From Candidatus Poseidoniaceae archaeon (GTDB lineage: Archaea; Thermoplasmatota; Poseidoniia; Poseidoniales; Poseidoniaceae), in assembly GCA_938075675.1 (NCBI GenBank), contig CALJHE010000006.1:1-64000 (forward strand): 64,000 nucleotides of DNA, in the 5' to 3' direction. This document shows, in pieces, positions 26,101 to 34,900 of the stretch. How positions within the stretch are numbered: the first letter of the stretch is position 1; each line of letters opens with the position of its first letter. A program made the translations under genes and the position numbers. The notes under the pieces were generated by a model that was not told where the DNA came from, made no database searches, and saw only the letters and a list, made by a program, of their open reading frames with translations.

Positions 26101-28125
26101 TTGGAACGCTGGACTTCGAACGGTTGGGACCAAATTGCTACCGACCAGATATCGTTCATTGTCGGTTCTGAAACCGACTCCGGTAACGCTTACGTCGAAT
26201 TCTCAGAAGTGGGCCATTCGATTGGAAGTGTGAAGTATCGCGTTGTGATTGAGGGCAACGGTGTAGAACCCGAGTTTAGCGATCATCGATTTACGGTCGT
26301 CGTTGACGATGCAAGTTTAGGCTCAATAGTAGGCATCTCCCTTTCACAAGGTGAAGTACCGATTGATTTCATTGGAATGGCCGATGGTGGGCTGCTGTTT
26401 ACAACCCGTGACGGAGAACTTCATGTTCGTTCAATTACCGATAAAATGGTCCTGCAAGCAGATGTGCTGCTCGAAGAAAAATGGGGCGGTGAATTAGCCA
26501 CAACGCTCCGTGAAGATGGCCTTGTTCACGCTGTATGGAATCGAAAAACCATCAGCCCTGACGGCTATACCCTTACCGACTTATCGTTGACATCGCTGAC
26601 GCGTCTTGGAGAAACGACTCCAATCGTTCATCAAATGCCGGCAATCAAACTCTCCGAAGGCTCGTACTGGGGGCTTGCACTCACTGAATACGATGGAGAT
26701 ATGATACTCGCTGGATACCACCGAGATATCTCCACCGGTGGTTCTTGGCAAGACATCACATCGATTTTCACAATTGTGTCCTCAAATCCAGACAGCACTT
26801 CGTCATGGAACGCTCCGAACATTGTTCTCTCAGATATTGATATCCGACCGTCTCAAGGTGACAACTTAGCCATTGGCATGGGTGAAGAAAACATGCACAT
26901 TTTGTATCAAGAAATCAGAGACGATGTGACGGGACTCGACCGAGTCGGTTTGATGTACACCCACGGCGACCCGACTTTGACATCCTGGGGATTCCAATCC
27001 TCAGTGGGCGACGAGGCTCAAAATGCTCGGATGGTTGTTCTTGCCAACGGTAGCGATGATGTCTTGGTGGCTGCATGGATTGAAGGACGTGGCAAGAGTG
27101 CTTCCGTGGCTCATGTGGTAACCGATAATTCATGGTCAGATGACGCAGTTCGTATCAACGCCCCAGGCGTTCAAAATATCGAATTAAATCCGACTTCTGA
27201 CGGTATTCAAATCTACTATGATGAGATTAACATCTACGGTCCAGTTACGCGCTATGGCTTACTTTCTGATTCATCGAACGGGCAATCGATGGCTCTCTCA
27301 AACATTCTGGCTGAAGGCTTCCTGCAAGACCAAGCGGGCCTCGAGTTCGATGGCATTTTGCTGCTTTCAAGTGCCAGTGGTTCACTTAAGATGCGTACAG
27401 TTGCCGACATCAGCAACAACAACAACGACGAAGAAGAATCTCCGGGTTTACTTGACACGATTCTTGCACCTCTTCCAGGTTCTAAAGACACTAAAATGTT
27501 GATTCTTGCGGGTACTTCGACACTGTTCTTCATCTTCCTTCTCGTCATCGTTGTATCAGTACGCTCTTCTCGAAAGGAAGAGGAAGAATTACTCGCCGTG
27601 ATTGATTCAAGCGACGAGGAAATTGCAGATTCACTTGAGTTGATGATTTCTCCGGTTGGTGATCAAGGGCCTCTGTTGGCAATTGACACCGAAACAGAAG
27701 ACCTCGTAGTGGAAATGCCAACTCCCGAAGTGGAAGTTGAAGATGAAATCAGTTTAGCGGCCTCACTCGAAGCAAAGAGCGATGCTGGCGAAGGAAACTC
27801 TCGCCTTGAGCGCCGTATGAGGCGTAAGCAACAGCGAGAAGTTTCAGAGATGGTTCAAAAATTCCCTCTGCCGCCTTTGCCAAACGCTTTGCCTCTACCA
27901 GCGGAACAACCAGCGGTGATTATCGCCGAACTCGAACCTGTTTTGCCAGCTCTACCTGCATTGGATGGGTCGCTTCCACCGCTGCCGGGCCTTTTGCCGC
28001 TGCCAATGATAGCACCTCCTCAACGAGATGTAACATGTGAGGAATGTCAAGCTAAGTTCACTGTGAAGGACATGACATTGTCTCGAGTCAAATGTCCGAT
28101 TTGTTCGGCTAACGTTCAATTGTGA
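23161..28125 (+). CDS. Giant membrane-anchored subtilase (S8 peptidase) with cytoplasmic zinc ribbon
   Basis: Secreted, surface-anchored serine protease of about 1654 residues. Order: signal peptide (RRISFFLVLVFLIADLGVLA); a propeptide-like region; S8 domain with Asp in VVVAVLDTGVD, His in GNGHGTHVAGS and Ser in DGTSMATPIASG; several beta-sandwich modules, one CARDB-like (VGDLDANDVFVQL ... DPNPSNNVYTF). Then come a beta-rich repeat region, one transmembrane helix near the C-terminus (MLILAGTSTLFFIFLLVIVV), an acidic cytoplasmic region, a proline/leucine-rich linker and a terminal zinc ribbon (CEECQAKF ... CPIC). ATG 23161 with GGAG upstream was chosen over TTG 23137. All catalytic residues are present, so it should be an active extracellular protease. 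It is followed by glmS after 9 nt. Confidence 0.92.
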   Translation: MLVHNTEVSQLQQSLSWKSRRISFFLVLVFLIADLGVLANDTEQDILVELSPEYAEPILVEGLPPLMCGEEICLRPVRDIDRNGRISAEADQWWQSYGPDLDWNGMDDRLQRVLAGSESVSPTAIIGPDGRKTVAVVVDYAWRANDAEIETLRSVLDAHGWVGEDGGAWFQQLEDIDSVAVDKVPVSALMDLYSLHGVVVIEMQNVMIPSNDVAAKAARARPSDVYSATAYERDYIGDGVVVAVLDTGVDNEHESLNDFDDENDAPDEDPLSYNDHKWVAGYDATSSASSVDGTQDPDDGNGHGTHVAGSAIGTGDSSRVHMGTAPGSYLVDIKVLTDSGGTNSQASLNGIQWLINNQNTDWGHNSSTRGIQVASMSFGSASTPLNPGDQGDNGSGSEARLVNDAVNASIVCVVAMGNDGSNRVPSPASADRAISVGAATDRGTINRTNDNVADYSNTGPRIDDNDDDEWDELKPDITSFGSGIMSATAQTGASFPGQPARPLAGSDYDEKDGTSMATPIASGIVALMLQADRSLEPQEIKDILRNSSEARGTASEPSISDRWNDEWGFGLIDASCAIDTVLNKACTPLDGGGGIIDPPPSGNGTSFDVDMSKPNNGTWWIEGDFARIAGTTDENQDGDEYTKVQVRIEQYLESGTVRELQNWVDAGGDVSSWYLDVSVKDSWVRQDEDYALVLARAVNDEGEESALDARWINIARMAVTIAGPAVGTALQGSVDFSGTVEGVEHDVLEYKIDNGDWLVGEQLDEMEIGTQDWSFSWNSNSVDDGSHRVNFRMVNESGVATDEIRRTYTVDNQPAAPDFQFQGSVEIMDQDLPVYSAVAGTVLEVDFTVINVGDLDANDVFVQLSAVGSQSETYPRETRISTLAEGESQQVTLYWWATQAGTQDVTITIDPNNQQGDPNPSNNVYTFSFEVEERPVEAMLRFLPGAVTTDPRIPLPDTPFNIDVRIDNLGQTEATQLNVRLERWTSNGWDQIATDQISFIVGSETDSGNAYVEFSEVGHSIGSVKYRVVIEGNGVEPEFSDHRFTVVVDDASLGSIVGISLSQGEVPIDFIGMADGGLLFTTRDGELHVRSITDKMVLQADVLLEEKWGGELATTLREDGLVHAVWNRKTISPDGYTLTDLSLTSLTRLGETTPIVHQMPAIKLSEGSYWGLALTEYDGDMILAGYHRDISTGGSWQDITSIFTIVSSNPDSTSSWNAPNIVLSDIDIRPSQGDNLAIGMGEENMHILYQEIRDDVTGLDRVGLMYTHGDPTLTSWGFQSSVGDEAQNARMVVLANGSDDVLVAAWIEGRGKSASVAHVVTDNSWSDDAVRINAPGVQNIELNPTSDGIQIYYDEINIYGPVTRYGLLSDSSNGQSMALSNILAEGFLQDQAGLEFDGILLLSSASGSLKMRTVADISNNNNDEEESPGLLDTILAPLPGSKDTKMLILAGTSTLFFIFLLVIVVSVRSSRKEEEELLAVIDSSDEEIADSLELMISPVGDQGPLLAIDTETEDLVVEMPTPEVEVEDEISLAASLEAKSDAGEGNSRLERRMRRKQQREVSEMVQKFPLPPLPNALPLPAEQPAVIIAELEPVLPALPALDGSLPPLPGLLPLPMIAPPQRDVTCEECQAKFTVKDMTLSRVKCPICSANVQL

Positions 28126-28128
28126 GGT
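28124..28128 (+). promoter_or_regulatory. Shine-Dalgarno site of glmS overlapping the subtilase stop
   Basis: GAGGT starts inside the TGA stop codon of the subtilase gene (28123-28125), 6 nt before the glmS ATG at 28135. This suggests co-transcription and coupled translation of the two genes. Confidence 0.55.
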
Positions 28129-28134
28129 ATTGCT

Positions 28135-29955
28135 ATGTGTGGAATTTTTGGATATCTTGGTCCCCGACAAGCATCACCAATTCTTCTTGACGGATTGCGC
28201 CGTCTGGAATACCGTGGCTATGATTCCACTGGGATTGCAGTCAAAAATGGAAGTATTCGTATCCACAAGAAAGTTGGTAAAGTTGGTGACCTTGAATCCA
28301 TACTGCCAGATGAGATTCCAGGGACAGAAGGCATCGCACACACTCGATGGGCCACCCATGGGGGGGTCACGGACGCGAATGCTCACCCGCATGAATCCGC
28401 CCAACGAAAGGTGGTCATCGTTCACAACGGAATAATCGAAAACACTCGGCAACTGCGATCCTCGTTGACCGTTCAAGGTGTTGAACTCCAAAGCGATACA
28501 GATTCCGAGGCGCTCGCACACATTATCGAACGAGAGTTAACCGTCGACAACAATCCTGAGAATGCAGTTCGTAGAACATTGCATCAAGCTCGAGGGACAT
28601 GGGGATTGTGTGCTCTGTTTTTGGAACATGATGTCATCGTTTGCGCCCGCAACGGCTCACCTCTCATTATTGGGAAGGGGGACGGTGAGATGTTTGTTTC
28701 CAGTGACCCGCATGCGTTAACACCTTACACGCAGCGTGTTGTCTTCCTTGAAGATGGTGAAATGGCGACTCTAACTCGAGATTCGATGAAACTCTCAACC
28801 CTCAAAGGTAAAAATTTCGATGCCAGTATCACCGTTTTGGAGCAAGGTTGGGGCGAGACAGAACTCGGCGAATTCCCACATTTCATGCTCAAAGAAATTT
28901 ACGAACAGCCTGACGCTTTGCGCCATTGCATCAGCGGGCGACTCGACCGCGTTCGGGGAAACGGTCGTCTCGGCGGACTCAAACTTGAACCGCGCGACTT
29001 AGCCAATATCCCTCACGTCCGTCTTCTTGGCTGTGGCACTGCATACAATGCAGCAGAAATAGGACAAATAATGATTGAGAAGATGGCTCGTATCCCTGCC
29101 GTCGCCCACATTTCCAGTGAATTCCGGCATAACGATCCCGTGATTAATCCAAACGCTTTGCATTTTGCAGTAACTCAGTCGGGTGAAACTGCAGATACAT
29201 TGTCCGCAGTAAAAGAAATCCACCTCAAGGGAGGAAGTGTCTATGGCGTGGTCAACGTTGTCGGCTCGTCGATTGCTCGTGAATGCGGTAAAGGCGTGTA
29301 CATTCATTCCGGGCCTGAACAAGCCGTTGCTTCCACGAAAGCATTCTCAAATATGGTCGCAGCGCTCTCGATGTTTGCTTTACAAGTTGGGCGCTCAAGG
29401 GCAACGAGTAAGGAACAGGGTCGTGATTTGATCAACGGACTCCAAGAGATTCCTCACTTGATTGAAGAGTATCTTGATAACCAAGGCCCAATTCTTGAGG
29501 CAGTTGAAATGATTAAAGATGCCAAAAGCGTACTTTTCCTTGGAAGAGGTATTTCGGCACCCGTTGCTAAAGAGGGTGCTCTCAAGTTGATGGAAATCGC
29601 TTACATTCCCTGTTTGGCATATCCTGCTGGCGAGATGAAACACGGCCCAATCGCTCTGCTTGAGGAAGGAAGTCCGGTTGTTTTCATTGCTCCAAACGAC
29701 CATGTCAAAATCAAGACAATTTCTGCAATCCATGAATGCCGTGCTCGTGGGGCTAAAATCATCCTCATCCACGAAGAAGGCGATGAAATCGCCGAAGAAG
29801 CAGATATCAGCATTCCAGTGCCTCGAGTTCACTCGATGCTCTCACCGTTGCTTACCGTTATTCCGACGCAATTGATTGCATACCACACAGCGCTTGCGCG
29901 CAATTGTGATGTGGACCGTCCTCGCAATCTTGCCAAGTCGGTAACCGTTGAATGA
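28135..29955 (+). CDS. glmS: Glutamine--fructose-6-phosphate aminotransferase (isomerizing)
   Basis: Makes glucosamine 6-phosphate from fructose 6-phosphate and glutamine, the entry to amino-sugar synthesis for surface glycans. The 606-residue protein begins MCGIFGYLG, with the glutaminase nucleophile Cys2 exposed after Met removal. HTRWATHGG and HNGIIEN follow in the Ntn-hydrolase domain. Two SIS domains (GCGTAYNAAEIGQIM near residue 300 and LGRGISAPVAKEGALKLMEI near 475) form the isomerase half. The C-terminus ends PRNLAKSVTVE, the family's usual end, so the protein is complete. It follows the subtilase gene closely with a Shine-Dalgarno sequence overlapping that stop. Confidence 0.96.
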   Translation: MCGIFGYLGPRQASPILLDGLRRLEYRGYDSTGIAVKNGSIRIHKKVGKVGDLESILPDEIPGTEGIAHTRWATHGGVTDANAHPHESAQRKVVIVHNGIIENTRQLRSSLTVQGVELQSDTDSEALAHIIERELTVDNNPENAVRRTLHQARGTWGLCALFLEHDVIVCARNGSPLIIGKGDGEMFVSSDPHALTPYTQRVVFLEDGEMATLTRDSMKLSTLKGKNFDASITVLEQGWGETELGEFPHFMLKEIYEQPDALRHCISGRLDRVRGNGRLGGLKLEPRDLANIPHVRLLGCGTAYNAAEIGQIMIEKMARIPAVAHISSEFRHNDPVINPNALHFAVTQSGETADTLSAVKEIHLKGGSVYGVVNVVGSSIARECGKGVYIHSGPEQAVASTKAFSNMVAALSMFALQVGRSRATSKEQGRDLINGLQEIPHLIEEYLDNQGPILEAVEMIKDAKSVLFLGRGISAPVAKEGALKLMEIAYIPCLAYPAGEMKHGPIALLEEGSPVVFIAPNDHVKIKTISAIHECRARGAKIILIHEEGDEIAEEADISIPVPRVHSMLSPLLTVIPTQLIAYHTALARNCDVDRPRNLAKSVTVE

Positions 29956-29958
29956 TGC

Positions 29959-30678
29959 TCAAAGAATTGAGAAGCGCTGTTCTTCTTCTTTCCAATTAAA
30001 CGGCTTGTAACCGAGCCTGTGGTTTGTGTGGCGCATTTTGACGACACCTAGTTTCCGAGCAACATCATCTCCGGAGCGCTCCATCACCAGGTGGACAACG
30101 CCGTCGGCCAAGTAATCTTCAACGCCGTATTCTCCGAATTGCTTGTGGTCATCACCGGTCATTTCACAGATGAAGAACGATGTGAGTCCGAGCCGTCGGA
30201 CAGCTTCGAACAGTCTGAAGATTTCGTCACGGGGGTTCTCCATCTTTGTCAATGTAAAGAATGCACCAAGCGAGTCAAACACGAGCAGTTCAAATCCGAT
30301 CGATTCTCGATACGATGTCAATTGTTTGATGAGTTGCCCCATCCAATCTACACGGTTGCTCATTCCCTGTTCATCGAGTTGAACGCGCAAATCGGACAAG
30401 TCAATAATCGCAATTCGATTGCTAACTCGCTTGTCCTCGATGTTCATACCCATGTTGGACATATGTGATCGCAGCGAATCCTTTCCTTGCTCAAGCGTGA
30501 CATAAATCCCACTCGTTTCACCGTACAAAACGGCATTATAGAGCATTGAGAATGTGAGGCTCGATTTCATTGCACCGGACGCACCTGCGACAATACAGAT
30601 GTGCCCTTCAGGAATACCCCCTTGCATATTTTCATCTAATCCTTCGATATGTGTTGGGATTCTTGCAATCTCGCTCAT
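29959..30678 (-). CDS. RecA-superfamily ATPase of the KaiC/RAD55 group
   Basis: Single-domain RecA-like ATPase of 239 residues, similar to archaeal KaiC-like and ArlH/GvpD-like proteins that act as signalling or assembly ATPases. Seen are THIEGLDENMQGGIPEGHI (the family's entry motif), a Walker A variant GASGAMKSS near residues 33-41, a Walker B-like LLVFDSLGAFF near residue 128, and a C-terminal arginine/lysine-rich VVKMRHTNHRLGYKPF as in KaiC proteins. In the Walker A the glycine normally before lysine is methionine, but lysine and serine are kept. ATG 30678 is clear. The gene stops 3 nt after the convergent glmS gene and diverges from the Maf-like gene. Its pathway is unknown; no archaellum genes are nearby. 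Confidence 0.78.
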   Translation of the reverse strand: MSEIARIPTHIEGLDENMQGGIPEGHICIVAGASGAMKSSLTFSMLYNAVLYGETSGIYVTLEQGKDSLRSHMSNMGMNIEDKRVSNRIAIIDLSDLRVQLDEQGMSNRVDWMGQLIKQLTSYRESIGFELLVFDSLGAFFTLTKMENPRDEIFRLFEAVRRLGLTSFFICEMTGDDHKQFGEYGVEDYLADGVVHLVMERSGDDVARKLGVVKMRHTNHRLGYKPFNWKEEEQRFSIL

Positions 30679-30800
30679 GTCGGCACCAGTTGGTGGTATA
30701 CCGTATGGCTCTTCAACCTCACCCTTCGATTCGATGAAGGTAACGCTACGGAGTGCAAAATCCTAAGACATCACTTCATGTGGTAGAGTTGGGGAGTTTC

Positions 30801-31376
30801 GTGAACGTATGGCTTGCATCACAATCTGAGCGTCGTGCATCGATGCTTCAATCGCTTTTCACATCGCTGGAATGCAAAGGGTTTGTTGGACTCGATGAAA
30901 CGCCGCTTCCGGGAACCGTCGACCAACAAGTTCTGTCGATTTGTCATAAAAAAGCAGCAGCAGTCAAGGATGGGCATGGCTATGACATGGTCGTAGTCAG
31001 TGACACTTTGCTTGCAGACCCCGATGACATGGAGCACACTCTGGGCAAACCAAGTGATTCAGTAGAAGCAGCGATGATGCTTCACCGCCTTTCGGGACGG
31101 CGTCATCAAGTTTGGTCAGCAACAGGAATCCAACTTATGGGTAAATGGAGCTTCTTTGTAGAGCATTCGATTGTTGAATTTGAAGAGCTTTCCGATGAAC
31201 GTTTGGTTGAACTTGTTCTAAACGAATCATGGAAAGGCAAGGCAGGCGGCTATGATTTGGCTGGGCCAATGGGCTCCCATGCCTCGCTTATCGAGGGTGA
31301 CGAATCAACAGTCTTAGGTATCGCTGGTGAGGCAATGGAACTCCTTCACACCATCTCAAAGAGTAACTCACTCTAA
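30801..31376 (+). CDS. Maf-like nucleotide pyrophosphatase
   Basis: House-cleaning pyrophosphatase hydrolysing modified or non-canonical nucleoside triphosphates, related to Maf proteins. The N-terminus VWLASQSERRASML is the Maf entry motif, followed by a DETP segment, the VSDTLLADPDD acidic motif and GKPSDSVEAAMMLHRLSG, then VWSATGI. The protein is about 191 residues, the usual Maf size. The GTG at 30801 was chosen because GGGGAG lies just upstream and the conserved motif begins right after it. A further in-frame GTG at 30753 would add 16 residues. The gene overlaps the convergent SepF-like gene by four bases. Substrate preference is not readable. Confidence 0.8.
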   Translation: MNVWLASQSERRASMLQSLFTSLECKGFVGLDETPLPGTVDQQVLSICHKKAAAVKDGHGYDMVVVSDTLLADPDDMEHTLGKPSDSVEAAMMLHRLSGRRHQVWSATGIQLMGKWSFFVEHSIVEFEELSDERLVELVLNESWKGKAGGYDLAGPMGSHASLIEGDESTVLGIAGEAMELLHTISKSNSL

Positions 31377-31972
31377 TCTGAGAGCAGAGATTGCAAGCCG
31401 AGTTCATGCCGCCCGACATCGACAACAACGTCTTTGCCAGGCAAGAGGAGTAATTTATCTTCAGCGTCAAGGGCGAACACTCCAATTCCTGTTTCATTGC
31501 CCATTTGCTGCAATTCTCTGCGGCATACGTTTTGATGTGTATCCATGTGAACCATCGGTCTCAGGTCAACAATTACCGAATCGCCCTGTTGGACTCTTTT
31601 CGCCATCTCTCGGGTTGGAATGCGGTTCATTGAGTCTGGTGCAACATACCGCAAGGCGCGCCGAGGTATGGCGTTACGAAGACGTGTATGGGCACCAAGG
31701 TCATGAAACGGTTCACCTTCTGCAGTGACGGGCCCCTTCCAATTTGGAGGTGGTAATTTCACACTCATTTCAATGGCTGCAGTATCTTCGATACGGTTTT
31801 TCAACTGAGTCGGTGAAGGTGCAGTAGGTTGCTTAGTAATGCTCGGATGAGGCTTTTTTTGCAACGATGCAACCGTTGATGTAGATGCAGCTGGCGTTTG
31901 CCGTGCAGGCTTCGTTTCAGCAGTTGGGCCGTCTGGGTTTGGTAGTCCAAAGAATTGCCATAAACTTGCCAT
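31373..31972 (-). CDS. SepF-like cell-division protein
   Basis: A 199-residue protein whose last ~85 residues look like the SepF/DUF552 fold: RIPTREMAKRVQQGDSVIVDLRPM, then a helix, GVFALDAEDKLLLLPGKDVVV. SepF proteins tether FtsZ to the membrane and organise the division ring. The N-terminal ~110 residues are a disordered, proline/threonine/alanine-rich linker. The first residues MASLWQFFGLPNPDG could form the amphipathic membrane-targeting helix seen in SepF. That topology supports the call, but sequence similarity is weak and no ftsZ gene is present in the window. It lies directly downstream of the two surface giants on the same strand (12 nt gap). Confidence 0.6.
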   Translation of the reverse strand: MASLWQFFGLPNPDGPTAETKPARQTPAASTSTVASLQKKPHPSITKQPTAPSPTQLKNRIEDTAAIEMSVKLPPPNWKGPVTAEGEPFHDLGAHTRLRNAIPRRALRYVAPDSMNRIPTREMAKRVQQGDSVIVDLRPMVHMDTHQNVCRRELQQMGNETGIGVFALDAEDKLLLLPGKDVVVDVGRHELGLQSLLSD

Positions 31973-31984
31973 ACACTTTCACAC

Positions 31985-34900
31985 TCACAGGTCGAGATCA
32001 TCGAGGAATCCGGACATATCTGTGCTTGCAGAAGTGCTTGGGGTATTGGTAGTTGTCGGCTGAGTAGATGCCGATTGGCCCATTTGTGCAGACAGATACT
32101 GTTCACCATAATGCTGCCATTGTTCCATAGTCCAGCCTTGCGGTAAACCACTGGAAGGTAGCGGTGGACCAGCTTGTGGAGCAGGTGCTGCAACGGGTTC
32201 TACGGGTTGTTGAGCGACCGGTTCTGAAAAAGCAGACAGTGCTGCTAGAGCGTCATTGGCTTGTTGCGTTGGTGCTGGGTTGTAGGTTGCATAAGGATCG
32301 GCTGCAGGCTGCGCATAAGGATCGGCTATCGGCTGTGCCGCATACATGTCGGTTTGTGCAGGTGCTTCAGCAGCGTAACTCGGCTGTTGGGTGGCATAGT
32401 CTGGTTGTGTTGCAAGACCCGGTGGCTCCATTGTCGGTACGGCAGTAAATGCAGAATATTTGTCATCAACCTCTTCGGGCTTCGAACGGGTGATGAGCAA
32501 GAATGCTGCCAACACCACGACGATGAACGCAAGGATGCCGATGATTGCAGTAGGTACAGAACCAATCGCTTCACTTACGGTTTCAATGAATCCGTCTGCA
32601 GGTTGTTCTGTGACCGTGAGCGTAATGCTCGAAGATGATGCTTCTCCGTCATCATCGGTGACCGTTAGCGTAAATGTCCACTGGCCTGGTTCAAGATTTG
32701 TTAGCGTGTATTCCATGCCACTGTAATCAATTTCACCGGTCATTTGGCCATCAAGGTCACTGTCGATTAAATCACTGTCCCAGTCGTATTGGAGTGTGAG
32801 TTTGTCGCTCGTGGTTTCACGAGATGTTACACCTGAAAGCGTTATGTTGTCCCCTTCCATCAGTTCAAAAACGTTTGATGAATTGGTAATCGTGGCAGAT
32901 GGGGCAAGGTTCTGAACGCTTACATTCACTGATGTCAGTGCTTTAGCACCGTCATCATCAGTTACAGTTGCCGTGATTTGGCGTATGCCTCGAGTTGCCC
33001 AAGACATGGTCATCTCAGTACCTTGCGTTTCACAATCATTGACCATGTTACCATCGCTGTCACTGTCAATCATCGAATCCGTGTCCCAGCAAACTTCCAA
33101 TGAATCAAGGTCAGATGCTGTATCGCTTACCTCGACACTGAGCGTGAGGTTATCGTCCTCGAATATTGGAATGCTCGAGCCTAGCCCAGAGATGGTCGGC
33201 GCTACGTTGTTCACCTTGACCATAGCAGTTCGTACATCCGACCGTGCGCCATCGTTGTCGTATGCTGATACTTGAATGGTATGCACGCCCGAAAGAGGCC
33301 ACGAGACTGTTGCTGCGGAAGATGGTCCCTTGGTGACTTCGCTCCAATTCTCAATCAAATCGGATGGAATCCATTCAATGTTCAAATCGTCACGGTCAGA
33401 GAGCGTATCGCTTCCAACGATTCGCAGTAGAGCGACTTCGTCTTCATTGAGTTCCCACATCCCTGCGGAATCCGGTGTCATGTTCATGCCACCAAGGTAG
33501 AGTTCCGGATAGGCGAGTGTTGGGGCTATATTGAGGACATCCAGAGTGGTGTTGACGATTGTTGTTGCACCGTCATCGTCGGTTGCTACAGCAGTAATGA
33601 GCACCGGTCCTTCACCCATTGGAGTGAAGGTGCATGTTGGTTGAGTCAGTCCTTCTTGGCAGTTGAGATTTGGCCATGAGACCGTAACTTGTTGTCCAGA
33701 TGGAGAGATGCTGTCAATGTCTCCACTGTCGGTAGCATCAATGGTGATTTGGGTTTCGACATCTATGCTTTCAAGCATGCTGAGGTTGAGGTAAGGTGCA
33801 CGGTTGAGTATGGTTACGTTCGTTTCAATAATGTCTTCGTCGAGTTCTTCATCGAAGACGATGACTTTGACCATCCAATCACCGTCATCGCTCCAGTTCC
33901 AGTGAGTGACGCAGTTTGGTGCTTCAAGTACTTCAAACAAGCCAGGCTTGGACTCCAACTCAAATCGACAACTAACGCTGCCTCCGTCCTCGTCAAAACT
34001 TCCTGATGCATCGAGGGTAACGTTGTCAAAGGTATATTCGCCTTCATCGTAGGTAAACGACGCAGTTGGAGCGCGACCAATGAAAATGTCTACACTTGCG
34101 TCATTGTTTGACCGATTCGCATCTTCAGTTACCAGTTCATCAGGGTCGACAGTAAACGATAGAGATTGATCTCCAATTGCTGCATCTGCGGGGACAGTCC
34201 AGTTTACTGTTATGCGTTGTTCGCTGTACGAAGGAATTGCTGGTACAGATTCACGTATGTTCGTTCCATCTGGTGTGATGACTTCAATTTCTGTCGCAGG
34301 AGAACTAAGTACCCCTCGGTTTTGGGCTGGAATAGAAAACGTCAGTACATCTTCAGGAAGAGCCGCATATCCAATGGCTTGGTTCAGAGTGACAGTATCA
34401 TTTCCTCGTGTACGTGTGACAATTATTGAATCGGATTGTGCAACCAAGTCGATGGCAACCACATTGAGGTCAATGACAACGGTAGTAGCGCCGATTATTT
34501 TGTTTACAGGATCCCAAACGATGACCCCGTTGCTTGAATAATCATCGCTGGACGGCGTTGTATCCATACCATCGGATACATTCAGTGTATAATTTACAAT
34601 TCCAGAGCCATCTGTCATAGGATTGGCAAGAAGATTGTTAGATTCATAACGCACTTGCATGTTTGTATTTGCTTGTGGGACTGCTCCAGGAGACGTTTCA
34701 TAGGTTGCGGTAAGCATTTGCTCAGAATCAGGTAATGTGGCAAGGAATTGCAAATCAATGTCTACGGCCAAATTCCGTGTACCGGGTGTTGAGGTTTCGG
34801 TAAAACCGTAGGAATCAGCTGGGTTGTATGTTTTCAATAACCAATCTATTGTAAATCCAGCAGCATTTGAAACCCTCATCCAAGAGTTGTATCGGACGGC

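Noticed and set aside
25516-26133. A 205-codon minus-strand open frame within the subtilase gene
   Set aside because: It is fully antisense to the subtilase's CARDB-like region, with no recognisable features.
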